Shown: one piece after another, positions 47,811-60,345 of the stretch
How the letters are laid out: every line of letters begins with the position of its first letter
How positions within the stretch are numbered: position 1 is the stretch's first letter
Origin: Hermatobates lingyangjiaoensis
Lineage: Eukaryota; Arthropoda; Insecta; Hemiptera; Hermatobatidae
Reading direction: 5' to 3'
NCBI GenBank assembly: GCA_026182355.1
Contig: JAPFBL010000257.1
Span: 1 to 64,000 of the forward strand
DNA: 64,000 bases
Translations under genes and position numbers: made by a program
The notes under the pieces: generated by a model
The model's input: the letters and a program-made list of their open reading frames with translations, nothing else
The model's database searches: none
Told to the model about the DNA's origin: nothing

Positions 47811-48092
47811 ACACATCTTGGAAAAAAAGTGACTTCCAAACTATGCTGCACATCTACACTATGGGGCTCATTTTTGTGTAAACTACTAATTTGACCAATC
47901 AAAGATTGTAGATAGTAGCATCTACAGGAACGTTTGGATACACATCCACCAAAACACACAGATGCACACAGACATAATCGCAAAAATGTTATAAATAAAA
48001 TTTTGACACCTTAAAACATGTAATTCCGTAAAAATCTCGTGATCGAGTTTTTTCACGATTTCTATACTTTATCTATAGTAAAGTAAAAATAA
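47811..48092 (+). repeat. 3' fragment of the long-inverted-repeat family
   Basis: Collinear with 10235-10517: AAAAAGTGACTT, a GGGGCTCATTTTTGTGTAAA block, the CA-rich patch, AAAACATGTAATTCCGT and TTTTTTCACGAT box, and the TATAGTAAAGTA end. Confidence 0.7.
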
Positions 48093-48721
48093 TCTTGACT
48101 TCAAAAAAAAACATGCCAGAAGGGTTAAAGTCCTCTGACAAAAGAGGTTCAATTGCTCTTATGAACCTTAATCATAGCGGAGGGCACTATTTAGCCAGCA
48201 ATGCTAGCTTTGAACTGGCTAATATCTAATATATTTTTTCTCAATATACATTTACAGCAACCTTTTAACAGAGTACAGCACGCAGGAAAACGATAACACT
48301 CGCTCAGAGTAAATTAGATATTTTACAAATGGAAAGATAAGTGATTTTTTAAAAAAAACACTAAGAGGTCATAAAATTCCCAGTATAATATTTCTATAAA
48401 AGACCAAAAATGTAAAACATAATTCAAAATTGAAAATATTGTTTCAAAAATAATAAATGTAATTATCCTACATTTTAAATTTAAAATTATTTTAAAAACG
48501 ACATTTTTTCTTACGTGTTTTTGACATTTTTCAGACAAAATAAGAATATTTTGAAGTTTAAAATGGGAAACTTTGTCTTAAACCTTTATTGTAGAAGTAG
48601 GTCAGATAAACTCAGTAAGAGTTCCACTGGCTATTGGAACAATCTACACTATATATTTTCTAAAATGTTATTTCTGCTGTAGGTATACTGATAGTATATG
48701 CATCAGTGGTGTGATATACAA

Positions 48722-51250
48722 AAAAAATCTGGAGTGGCCTACACTCAACTTTACTATAAGTAACTTAATGTCAAATTTCTTGAGTATATAACACATAACG
48801 TCTCATTTAAGCATAACGTAAACATCTAAATGGGATATGGTTATTAGTCTTTCATTCCTGAGGTAGTAAAGATAGTGATTGAAGGACATATCATAAGCTT
48901 TTATTTTTGTACATCACACAGCTGATGCAAATAATTTCATTAGTATAACTACAGCAGTAATAACATTTTTGAAAAACCAATGTGAACATTTCTTGAAACG
49001 AAATATTCTCCTACAAGAGAACATGGCTTTTGTTCAAATAGCCAGTGGATTTCTTACATCGTTTACTTGACATCATTCTACATTGAATATTAAAGTAAAA
49101 TTTTCAAATTTAAAACAGGAAAATACCCTTTTCTTCTCTGAAAAACATTATAACAGTGAAGAAAATGTTGTTTTAAGGTGATTTATAATGAAAGATGTAC
49201 GATAATTACATTTATTAATCTCTAAACGAATGATTTCAATTTTGAATTATCTTTTATATTTTTGGTTTTTTACAGAATTATTATACTGGGAATTTTATGA
49301 CTTCTTAGTATTTAATAAGATCATTTTCCGTCCCCTTTGTCAAATAACATATATACGAATTTTTCCTGAGTGAGTGTTATCATTTTCCTGCACAATATTG
49401 TTCCTCTTACATCTCATATAAGTCAATAAACTATTTAAATTATTACTTTATAAATATCAATCTTATCTCAGTGGATTCGCTCAAAAAATTTCTAAGTCAA
49501 TGTAAACAATGTAAAAAAATATAAAAAATTCCACAAGTATAGCAGGTGATCTCTTAGTCTAGGATAAACAAACAGTTTTTGTAGCGTTATTGCTCTTTCC
49601 CGTAATTGAAACTTCATGATTTTTTTTTTATGAATTGCTAATTTTTCATTCCATTTTTTGTCAAATTTTCATTAGATTTTAATGAGCTGTTTAGCGTCAA
49701 AAAACATTTTCTGAAAATAGAAATCGTACTGTAACGCCCCTTTAGCGAATGTAATTTTGAAAAAAAATATCTCAACTCATTCTCCACATAATGTTCTATT
49801 TTTAGGCATAGTTTCATTTTGATCCGTCAAACAGTATGGCTTGTATCGCTCTCACAAGGTTTGAGATTGAATTATAAGTCAAAATTTTTACATTTTATTG
49901 AAAAGAAAATATTTCCTGTTGTTTTAAAATTCTGAATGTATTTTTTGTTTGTTGCATTTGTAACCTCAAAGATAATGTCAAATTTTCAAAACTCGAGGGT
50001 TATCAGTTTAGGAGAAATAAATCTTTTCTAAAAAACGGTTTTTGGCAAAAAAAGTGACTTTCTCATTATGCATAATTCTTCCCAAACAATAGGGATCTTC
50101 TTCCCTATGAGGCCCAGTTTTGTGTAAAATATCAACTTGATCCATCAAAGATTCTGGACCGTAGCGTGGTAACAAGCAATGCTAACACACTCACCCACCC
50201 ACCCACCCACACACACACAGACATCATCGTAAAAACTTCATAAAATGACTTCTGGGACCTCAAAACATGTAATTCCGTCAAAATGTCGAGATCGAATTTT
50301 TTCACGATCACTCTACTTTACTTATAGTAAAGTAAGAAGCATTTATATTTTTGAGTGGATCAGTCACTAGCTGTACTACCTCGAGGAATGAAAGACTAAT
50401 CAACATTTCTCATTGAGAAGGCGACCCCCTACAAGGTCTTCTTGTTTATGGACTACCTAGTGCCCATTTGGGCTCGGTCGTCCCCCTCCGAAGAGGGAAG
50501 TTCCCGTTGCCCCGGGATCAGGGGTTGCTACTTAAACTCCTCTGGGCCCCGTTCAAGGTGCTCTGGGAGAGATGTTATATATGTAAGGGGGTATACCCCT
50601 CATTGGCTAAACGCCACCTTGATATAAAATATAGAGGAGCGAGATCTAGTCTCACTTTCGCTAAAATAAGAACGAGAACGGGTTCCAGTCGCACCCATCC
50701 CGAGTTCCTTCAGAGCCATCAGAAGCAACTACCAGTGTTCCAGCCCCACTTAGCTGAGGTGGTGGTCCGTTCCTACTGGTAAAGGCTGGGGGCTAGCACC
50801 CCCTGGATGCTATGCAGGCATCCGCCCGAGGAGAGACTGCTCCTCACGCAACGACCCGAAGGTCTACCCAAGCCTTGGGTGAGGAACCACAGCCACTACG
50901 AGTCCTACCTCAATTGGTGGGCTGGAGAAGCAAAACTTCTCCAGGGGCTTCCCTCCACCCGTAGTACCGACTTGTTTTAAGAGTTTCGGGTCGAACTCCG
51001 GACCGCAGTCCTACTGAACCTGCTCAGCACAGGTAGGGTCAGTGGCCCTTGTTGCCTCCGGTAAAACATATAAGCCAATGCAGTTATTGAGTAAGCTGCA
51101 CGGTCCAGATGAGGCACTTATGTTGCCCTAGGTGGAAACATTTCTCATTTAGACATTCATATTATGTCTAAATGGGACATTATATACCGAAGAAGTTTGA
51201 TATTATGTTTACTTATACTAAAATAGAGTGTAGGCCACTACAGATTTTTT
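48722..51250 (+). mobile_element. DNA transposon with ~190 bp inverted termini, most complete copy
   Basis: The left terminus (48722-48900, ATCTGGAGTGGCCTACACTC onward) matches, inverted, the right terminus made of 50337-50414 plus 51150-51250. Shared landmarks include GGCCTACACTC, TATAAGTAA, CATCTAAATG or its variants, and ATTAGTCTTTCATTCCT. The interior (to 50335) is the 1.6 kb sequence also found at 8886-10517. The right terminus is split by a nested 722 bp insertion. Without that insertion the element is about 1.8 kb. No transposase frame is present, so it is non-autonomous; the superfamily is not recognised. Confidence 0.7.
50415..51136. mobile_element. Nested GC-rich retroelement-like insertion with 13 bp target duplication
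   Basis: A 722 bp block of much higher GC content than its surroundings is flanked by AACATTTCTCATT on both sides (50402-50414 and 51137-51149), and the sequence outside joins up as an intact transposon terminus. A 13 bp target duplication and loss of flanking continuity point to a LINE or similar retroelement. A plus frame at 50468-50782 includes ERCYICKGVYPSLAKRHLD, weakly like a C2H2 finger lacking its last His. The right edge GGTGGAA has no long poly(A). The class is not determined. Confidence 0.65.
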
Positions 51251-52189
51251 GCTAATTATTTTGTTGATTAATGTTAAAGTTAATGGATTTATTATTAACT
51301 GTACTGGCATTGTTTGAAAGCTAGATGGTTGGGATATTGCCAACAAGAGGTTTTGGAGTCTGTTTAGATTATCGATTTGCCAGCATCCAATTGAGAACAA
51401 TATAAAATGTAAATGGCCGGAGTGACTCTAATCAAAAGGAATTGGTTATTATGCATGCTCTCTAGTCACACTCGACGATCTTTACCAAAGAGAATCTTTT
51501 AACTCCAGATTTTTGGTCCTGATATCGTTTGATTGCTTTCTTTTCATTAATTTGTTGATTAATTGAGCATTTACTGATCAAGAAGTTAATAACATAACAA
51601 AATGTTGAAAAGAATAGTTTATGTTCAATTACCTTAATATTGAAATCATACAAGTTAGTATTCAATAGTTGAGTATACACTGGGTTACCTTAAAGCCTTT
51701 TTACAATTTAAAATGTTTATTACTGGTATTAAATAAAATTTTTTAATCAGATTCGCTTTATTATGTTCACATTCCGTGGTTACTAAAGTCTTGTGAAATG
51801 AAATTTGTGAATTAGAGATATGTATTTCAAAAATATTTGAGAAGTAATTTGAAAACCTAAAAAATGGCTGTCACCCAGGAAAAACATAATATGCATCTTC
51901 ATTATTAAGATCGGATAATAAGACTCAGTCAAACCAAAAGTAAGTATGATAAATATGCAGCATCATTTCTATCAATTCCTAAATAACAGAAAAAGCTCTC
52001 AATATAGGGGCGGTGTTAGATTTGGTGATGTACATACACAAGAAGTTAGAATTTTACCTTACTTAAGCTTTAAAGTTACTTGAACAAATAGTAAATCAAG
52101 ATAAGAGAGTTTTTAGTAGAAAAATTCATCGTGCAACATTTTACCATCTTGAAAAGTTCCTGTTAGTGATTAAATTTAACTTTTCAGGA

Positions 52190-53030
52190 TAACTAAGGAA
52201 ACATTCGGGAGGAAAATTATGATTGTGGCACTGCAGACCATGTAGGGCACTGATCTTGACAATTTCCAACCTCCAATTCCTAGGGATCGTAAACATTCTG
52301 TCCAATCACTCAGCTATCTCATTCTAAATCTTCCTCTTACTTTCAGGAATCCTGTCATATTGTTTCTTCATCTTCACAATCCTTAGATTGTGAAATCTAA
52401 TCTGTTAAAATGACTCACAGTTTCAAAGGTATACTCACCTTAGCTGATTGTTTCGTTGGGACTATTGTTTCAACTCTTCTCGTTGTGGATATATACTTAT
52501 ATAGCTATCGCCTTCCATCTTTTCTATATGCTATCAGGTAAACCACATTAGGTGTCCCTTTTTTATATTTATAACCGGATCAAAGTTCCGTAGACAAATC
52601 TTTTAGCTCCTGGTTAGGCCATATTTTCCACCTATCCTCATGTCTTACGGGTCCAAAAATTCTCCTTCAAATTATTATGTTTCATCTGCTGCTTTAGGCT
52701 TAGTATATCTTATAGATAATTAGCTTCTATTTTATTGACAGTGTTTTGTAGCGTAAAATTTTTTATGCTTTTTATACATAGAATAATTTGTTTCCTCTAG
52801 TAATGCTCGGCTTTAATTTCTCCGAAACTCCATTAATGTTAGTAATGTGTTACCTTGGTACTTAAAATGATTCACAGTTTCAAAGGTATACTCACCTAAG
52901 CTGATTGTTTCGTTGGGACTATTGTTTCAACTCTTCTCGTTGTGGATATATACTTATTCTTGTTTCCACTAATCTGTAGTCTTAGCTCTGGGCTAGTTCT
53001 TTTCAACTTTTCTAAGGTTTCCCGTAGAGT
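52190..53030 (-). pseudogene. RTE-type LINE C-terminal relic
   Basis: On the minus strand, in broken frames, RGRFRMR then LSDWTECLRSLGIGGWK (near 52350-52240) fits the tail of RTE-type ORFs (GRPxxRWxDxVxxDLxxLGxxxW). Further upstream, scraps around 52800-52760 resemble the NRCYY.. LxSKxLSRxTKxxIYKT region. A 93 bp stretch (52410-52500, CACAGTTTCAAAGGTATAC onward) is duplicated at 52865-52957, so the relic is also internally rearranged. Confidence 0.5.
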
Positions 53031-53830
53031 TGCCATAGTTTTCGCAGCTATAATAAGTCATTATAACCTGGTTGTCAGCCAGGTTTGTTGCAAATCAAGC
53101 TGCTCAGTTAGTACGAATATTTTGCACCGCTTTTTTTTTTTAAAACAAATTGAATAATACGACTATCAAGTGTATTCTTAATTTAAATCGTGACATCTGT
53201 AGAAAGATCACGGTAATATCATTTACTGTTATAGTTCCTTTGGAGTCACGCAATTAAGGCATATTTTGCAGACCACCTGTTTTGGGAATCCCAGTTGTAA
53301 CAGACACTGGAATAATTAGACACTGGACTATCTTTTGATATTGACATATACCTGCTTTAGATCCATAACATGTGGTGTAAGAATACATTGTGTTCATTTC
53401 ATTTTCCCTTCATAATCTGGCGAAAAAAAATATCTGCCATGTATCTTTGTGCCCTAAACCCACTTTAGTATTTATCTAACTCTCTTCAATCCATTGGGGT
53501 AACTTTTCATTAAAAGTATAGATAATACCTTGTAAGGAGGGTTTAGAGAGATGTACCGTAGGAATTTTGACAGTCTTGCCCATCACAACTTTTAAGAAAG
53601 TGGGTATACACTCTATTCCACTGCTTTTCAGGTACTTTTAACTTCCCTCCATACATGCCACATCAAGGATTGTATCTTATTTCCTAGCTCTTTTCGACCA
53701 TACTGTAAAAGCTCAGCTAGAATCCCTTTTTTTTCAGCGGTGATTGTCTCGATCACATCCTCTTTCCTTATGGAAATTTTTATTTCCATAAATATTTATT
53801 ATATTTAAATTCTAATTCAATATTTATTTA

Positions 53831-54883
53831 TCTATATAAATAAACGAATGATTTTGTCTGTACATTGCTTAAAACTGAATTATTTTAAGTTTTCTTTACG
53901 TATCATACATTGGATAAACCGAATCCACCCTTAGAACAATTTCTGTCGGTTTGCCAGTTTGTAGCTTTGTCCACAAAATTTTGTCTCAAGCAAACTCAGC
54001 CGCCATGAGATTTAGCGAGCTGAAAGTTTGACACTAGATTTGTGTATGCCTAACTTAAAATATAGGCTCTGAACAGATTGATAATTCAGTGTAGAAGCGA
54101 AGTTATGGACCTTTAAACTGTATTTTGCTAACTTCACAGACATGTTTATTTTGAAAATATACAGGTATAGCAATTAGGTATGGTTAGTTGATTTTAATTT
54201 CATTGGAGTATATGAATATATTGCGTATTTGACATCATTGAAAAGGTGTTTTCTAGAGTTGAGGATGTACTATCTATTAAGAATAAATAGTTTTATGAAC
54301 GAGCAATTCTCAGCCCTTAATATGAACAGGCAGGAAAAATCAACAAACAAGTTCTGTAACATACCGAGGAAAGAACTTACAAGTTAGTGGAGAGAGTGAT
54401 GAGGAAGCAGTTCATTGCAACGGGACACGAATCTGAGTTTGTGCTCTGCGCAGATATGCCATAGAGGCGGTCATCATGACTGGGTGTAGAATGGGGAGTC
54501 TGTGTGTATACCACCCATACCATTGATTCTGAGCCACTATCTATTTCCGTTGAAACGATTGCAAAATTCCGTCAGAGTCTATTTCGCAATGACGTTAACT
54601 AAGATGCAAGGGGAAACTTTATCTAACGCAGGAATTCAAGTTAGCAAGACCAAGTTTTTCTTATATGGTCAACTGTAATTTACTTGCCAAGATTCAGAGG
54701 TTCCAACTGTTCGTTCTTCCATGAACCTGAAGGACAGACAGCTAATGTAGTGTATACAGAGGCATTTGTTTAACATTGTACTAATAATGGTGTTTTCTAC
54801 TATTCTATAATTTCTATTGGTATTTTAGAATACGAAGTATAATAGAATTTTCGATCCCGTCAAAGACGGGGTACGTTTGCTAG
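53831..54883 (+). mobile_element. Helitron, complete ends, shorter copy
   Basis: 5' end A|TCTATATAAATAAACG; 3' end with hairpin CCCGTC-aaa-GACGGG, then GTACGTTTGCTAG|T. Collinear with 4958-6301 but lacking the tandem duplication and part of the helicase scrap. It still contains the VYTTHTIDSEPLSI-region relic and the ATGACGTTAACTAAGATGCA motif VI relic. Confidence 0.85.
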
Positions 54884-56179
54884 TAAGCAATAATTTATTT
54901 TTATTTATTGATATTTTTGATGTAGAATTAAAAAAGACACACATACATAGTTTAAAGTTTTACATATCTGTTTCCCACTCTTATCCTCCGTAGCACATAT
55001 AGAAGTTCTGTCATATTGTAGCTAAGTATGAATGCATGTTTAAGTTGTTATTTGAGCTACATAGAACACATATATCATGCATACAATAGACATTGAATTT
55101 ACCTTATATTAAATCTATATTTGGTTGATATTTAGAGCATGTTAGTTATTTTTGGGGGTACATTCGTATCACTGGAATGAATTAATTCTATTTCCATCAA
55201 TTCACTTTTGATTTATTCCATGATGGACGATTTTTTTATATACAACGATCGTCACGGAACGAATAAAATTCGTATGTCAAGGTACCACTGTGATTAAATT
55301 CTTTAGATAGCTCCGTAAAACAATCTGACTTTAGAGTGAGAAAGAGAGTTGAAAATATAATATAGATCTTTTCAGAACATCTCTCAGGAGTGAGTGGAAT
55401 AAGGATTTGTTTTAAAGTAAACAGAAGTATTAATAAGGACCAGAATTGATATTAGCTTTGTGCACTCCTTTGTATTGTAACAGTGATTCCCTATGAGGGC
55501 GATGATCATTGTATTATTATTGAATGTTATAAATAAGTATTGTTTCTTGTGTATTATTAATATTTATTTCAGTATTAAGAATATTGTAATTGTTTCTCTG
55601 AAAATATAATATAATTATATTTTTTGTTATTATTGATTATTAATAATATTATTCGTTTTTGAATAATATTAATGAAGAGGTGATATGATAAAAATATTCT
55701 CAACAATATGGGTTTTTAAGTCTGGAAAAGGTTTAGAAACATTGTACTGTAATGGACAAAGTGTTAATTTTAATAAAAGGTACATTATTAATAAAATACT
55801 AATCTGAGAGGAAATAAACGAAATTCCGGGATTTTTAAAATGTTTATCAAAAATTTAATGCCGTTATAGTGTGGCCGTAAAATGAAACCCACCTGTAAAG
55901 TATTATCGAGCTTATAGATACTCAATTTAATGATTTAATTTATTTTAATGAGACTATACCATTTTATCATCTGTAACAAGTTTGAAATCATTAATGTAGA
56001 GCAGTCTAACAACTTCTTGTTATTAATATGACTCGTTAGTGTACCAGAGAAATCAACTTTTATAAAATCAGAAAACCACCAATCTAGGTGTTCATTTGAA
56101 ACCACTTTAATATTCTATGTAAAATATTATAAGTGAGTCATTGTGTATGATAACATATAGACGACACTATTAATATTGC

Positions 56180-56400
56180 ATGTTTATTGTTAGTACCATA
56201 GAGGTTAGTAAACATCATGTTATTATGATGTTTACTGTCAAATGATGTTACTATGATTTTACCAAAAGTCGTCATACCCCGTAATTCGTTGTAGACGTCC
56301 AAACGGTTTCATACATAGTGAATCTTCTAGTAGGACTCAATTAGAATATGCGCTACGCGCGAAACCGGTTGGGTGTCTACCAGGACTGTACAGTCGGACC
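56180..56400. repeat. Penelope-like hairpin repeat, related to 1975-2111
   Basis: ATTGTTAGTACCATAGAGG and the CGTTGTAGACGTCCAAACGG block match 1975-2090. Directly after, 56348-56385 reads ATGCGCTACGCGCGAAACCGG then GTTGGGTGTCTAC, an inverted relative of the same block, so two copies face each other. Confidence 0.5.
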
Positions 56401-56559
56401 TCTTAGGGCCGACTCCGACTCCCAGCACAGACTCCAGCTGGTTATTATTAAAAAACAGATGGCAGGTGGCTAATATAATAATTAGTACTTTTTAATAATA
56501 ATGATAATAATAATTAGCAATTTATAAAAAAAAATCATGAACTTTCAATTACCGCAATG

Positions 56560-57320
56560 TGCAATAAAACTATAATAATTGAGTATTCAGCTTGGACTAA
56601 GGATCACCTGCTATATTTATCGGATTTGTTTTCATTTATTTACATTGTCTACATCGACTTCAAATTTTTTAACTAAATAGACTGAAATCAAATTTATGTT
56701 TAAAGGCTTAATAAATAATTTGAAATGATTTAATGACCCAATATGAGATATAAAGAAAATAAAATTTTACATTTAAAAAATCTACGCCAATCAAACTTGT
56801 GATTTCTATGCTCACCATGGTATGATGGATTTGTCTAACAAAATACCCTAATCAATCTATGTTCATGTTGTTATCTGTAGCCAAACAGTTTTTAGTCATT
56901 TGTTGAAGAAATAGTCAGTTGATGAAGTAATTGTTCAGTGAGGTTGAGGAAGGTTGGTGGCAGAATTGAGAGCTTGTACAAGTAGGTTTTAATGAGTTTA
57001 TTGTCTTCATTGGTGGTGTCTACAGTCGATTGATGTAATTATCTACGGATTCCATTTTCAATCATGGTGAATATACACATTTCGGGCATACCAAGGAGCC
57101 CTGGCTATAAGGCGGGTACATTTATTCTGAACGATACGTTGATGCAGCTCTAAACCAGACAGAGCATCCATAAGTCCTATAGACAAGGACGTCCTTATAG
57201 ACAAGGTCCTTGACTGAATCGGCCGTCAGGAATGAAAGACTAATAAACATCTCTTACATATGCATTTATATTGTGTATATTAAACTAAATAGCCAAAAAG
57301 TTTGATAGTGTATTAATTGT
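56560..57320 (-). repeat. Decayed inverted copy of the long-inverted-repeat family
   Basis: Resembles 12580-12790 in the same orientation (TCGGATTTGTTTTCATT, TTTACATTGTCTACATCGAC, ACCCAATATGAGATAT blocks). Near 57225-57310, GGAATGAAAGACTAATAAAC then TTTGATAGTGT resembles the family terminus. Confidence 0.45.
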
Positions 57321-57489
57321 AATAATATAAACACTGAACAGGCAAGACCATATATTTTGTATTAACCTAGACATTTTGTACTGTACCATCAAATGTCAAA
57401 TGTCTTTCTTTCGAAGGGAAAAAATACTATTTTGACTAATTAATCATGTTTTAACATTTTATATTTTTTTCATGTATACAAATAATTTA

Positions 57490-57588
57490 TAGGTGAATAG
57501 TCGGAGTCGGAATTGGCTAATTTCTCCCGATTCCGACTCCGACTCCTCATGGTCAAAAATATGCCCCGACTCCGACTCCACAGCCCTG
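57490..57588 (-). mobile_element. hAT terminus of the CAGGGCTGTGGAGTCGG type
   Basis: Read on the minus strand from 57588: CAGGGCTGTGGAGTCGGAG, with repeated GGAGTCGG words inward to 57500. This is a widespread hAT terminus. Related GACTCCGACTCC words at 56400-56440 may be part of the other end. Confidence 0.55.
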
Positions 57589-58489
57589 GTTTCTACAATA
57601 ACAATTCACGAGATAGATGAATTCTTACAATAATATGATATTAATAAATCATTCTATTAAATGTATGGACATTTATCTTCATTTCGTACCATTCTCAATG
57701 AACTACAAATTTCCTCTTTCTTGATTAAAACTATGTAAGAGAAGGATTTTTTTTATGAAGTGGGGTGCCTCTTTCATTTTACAACTGATAAAATAGTAAA
57801 CCTTTGGTCTACCACTGCAGTAATAGTAACGAAAATGCTTCTGTGATAAGTAAAAAAAAGAAAAATAAAAATATTAATGGAATGGCTGATATGTTGCAAT
57901 AGATTCAATACTACATATTGTTTATAGGTACAATAACCCTCAAAGAACATGTTATAGTGGGGTGCTAAGTGATCAGAAATAATATCCAGGATTGGAATCA
58001 TCCTAATTTCGAGAAAGGTGCTTTCTCTGGTACACCCGTGCATAAGAAATTAACAAACCACATTGTGTATTATAGGACTGATTTTAACATTTATAAAGCT
58101 CAGGTTAAAGTAGTCATGAAAGTCCTGGGGATAATCCTTGGGATTAAGATTTATATATAGCGTATTATAAATAAATTGCAATAACAGTTGAGGATATACT
58201 GTTTACCACACAGTTCATGCCAAACTGAAGGCTTTGAAATTCATGGTTAGTAATTCAAAATTACTTTAGCAATGTTTGATCTCTCATTAAAATCTTGTCA
58301 TTAAGAAAGAGTTAACTATTATATGGGCAACTTATGCACAACACCCACTTGCTTCTTCATGGATCCAATTTATGAATAGATAAGAAGGATTCAGATAAGA
58401 GTTGGTTGGTGTAATCAGGTCTAATTCAGTCTAATAAGCTGAATCCAACTGACATAAATCTGTAAAGAAAATAATAATTTTCAATGGCA

Positions 58490-58935
58490 GAACTTAGAAA
58501 TGTATGTAGAATATCTAACTGGAGATTGTCTCCTTATCTATTACTTATGAAATCTGAAATTAACATTATACGAAGAATGAAGATTCTGTCTGTAAGAAGT
58601 AGAAATCTTTGAATAAATTGCTTGTGAATATGATGGGAGGCATTATAGTATAGAATGGCTGCGGTCAGCAGGTGTCTTGTGAGTTATCCGTTGTCACTTC
58701 AATAATAATTTGTCAGATTGTTATAGATAAATGATATCAAATTTGCAATAACTGTTCAAATTAATATAGCCACATTAAAACAAACAGGATCGCTGTTGAT
58801 TATCAGTTTGATATTACGTTTACTCAATAGGGGCATCAAAATAAAAGCAAAACCTAATTGATTATCAACGGGTTCCATATTGTATTTACTTATAGTGGAG
58901 TTAAGTGTAGACCTCTACAGATTTTTTTAGTTACC
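58490..58935 (-). repeat. Terminus-bearing repeat related to 14135-14700
   Basis: Ends with TTTACTTATAGTGGAGTTAAG and TGTAGACCTCTACAGATTTT, the family terminus in minus orientation. Inward it shares blocks with 14200-14640. Confidence 0.45.
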
Positions 58936-59744
58936 ATTTGATAGAGTTCATAAAATCATATAAAAAAAAAACTGAAGTTAATAATGTATGAAGTGAATTA
59001 AATTTGATATCTCGAAGTCTCAATCAGATTATGCGTAGCACTAAGTTTGAAGTTATTTTTTTTTCCCTTTAGAAATAAATTTATGAAAATTCATTTTGAC
59101 TTTTTTGACTTATGTTTCCATAGTAGTCAATGACAGTAATTATCTGTTGCGTAAAATAAATGCTATAGAGTCACCCAAATATAAATGCCTTGACTGTTAC
59201 CAACAAATAAATTATGTGTGTTTGAGACTGCCAAAGGTTTTACGAGTGTGAAAACCTCTGGAGGATTAGGATTGAAGTACGCTGATTATACGAACCATAA
59301 TTTCAATCCTTTCAATTCTCAAAATAAATCAACTTGTCTTGAACTCAGTATTATTTCCATTTTTCCCAATAAACGGTTAATACCAAACTGTCTATCCAAA
59401 TGATAGATTGACTCCAACTTGAACCATTCCAGCTTGAACTGAAAAATATTATATTCTATATTTTTGAGTGATATGATTTAAATAAGGAAAAAATAAACAA
59501 TAACTACATTTATGGTTTAGAATAGCACTTAAAAATCAGTAAGGCAATGTTCGAGGTTAGTTGCCAAAAAATATAAAACACTTGAAGTCAACTGGGGGGC
59601 AAATGTGGAGTAAAATAAGAATGTTCCCTGATATTAATGTATATTTCACTAATTAATTAGTAGGTTATTCGCATTTGAGAAACAGCTCTCACTGTTATAA
59701 CTATTATGTAATTTACTGTTATAAATAGATAAATTTTTAATTGG

Positions 59745-60345
59745 GGATTTCAAGAATTACGTACGCACACACAAAAAAAAATTAATATGAAACTAACAAC
59801 GCGTTTCAAACACTTAGTGTTCTTGTTCAGGTTAACATCTAAAAAATGTACATATCTGTGAACTTTAAGTGAATTAGAGTGAATTATTTAAAATTGAATA
59901 CAATATATGAATGTTGAAATGAAGTGTTGAGATTTTTAACAAGGGGATTGGTATGAAAAAATGACTTAATTAATCCTAAACCTTAATAAAACATGACAAC
60001 ATACTGAAACTTCTATAAGTAACAAGTAATTTTAGTTAACTGAACTGTTGAGAGTCGATCTACGGGAAGGAGTTAGGAAGGACTGAAGAAAGGTTGAAGG
60101 GGTGTTGGTAGGGTTAGTGTGATGTTCGGAGGAATGTAGGAAGTCTTGGTACGTATACGTATTTATCTTACTGAACATGGGAACATGGCTTTTTTGCAGG
60201 AGGAACTACATCTTTAAAATTATATAAAAAGGTTAAGAAATTTCGGACAACTCGGTATTTGTTCGTTTAGACATGGATAAATTTTTGAAGTCCTCCAATA
60301 TGAGTAAATACCACACTATAATAGATTGCACAAGTAATGAACTTT
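59745..60345. mobile_element. Penelope-like repeat, one hairpin terminus kept
   Basis: 59750-59850 is, on the minus strand, the same terminus as at 1557-1647 (T-run, TTAGTTTCATATTAA, GAAACGCG, hairpin, CTGAACAAG, AACCT). The right flank CCAATATGAGTAAATACC at 60296 matches 1663. The interior has the GTCGATCTACGGGA stretch also seen at 16405. A further related hairpin lies at 60735-60770. Confidence 0.5.

Noticed and set aside
57774..58160. Overlapping frames of 89 (minus) and 63 (plus) codons
   Set aside because: No recognisable domain; composition is like the surrounding intron.
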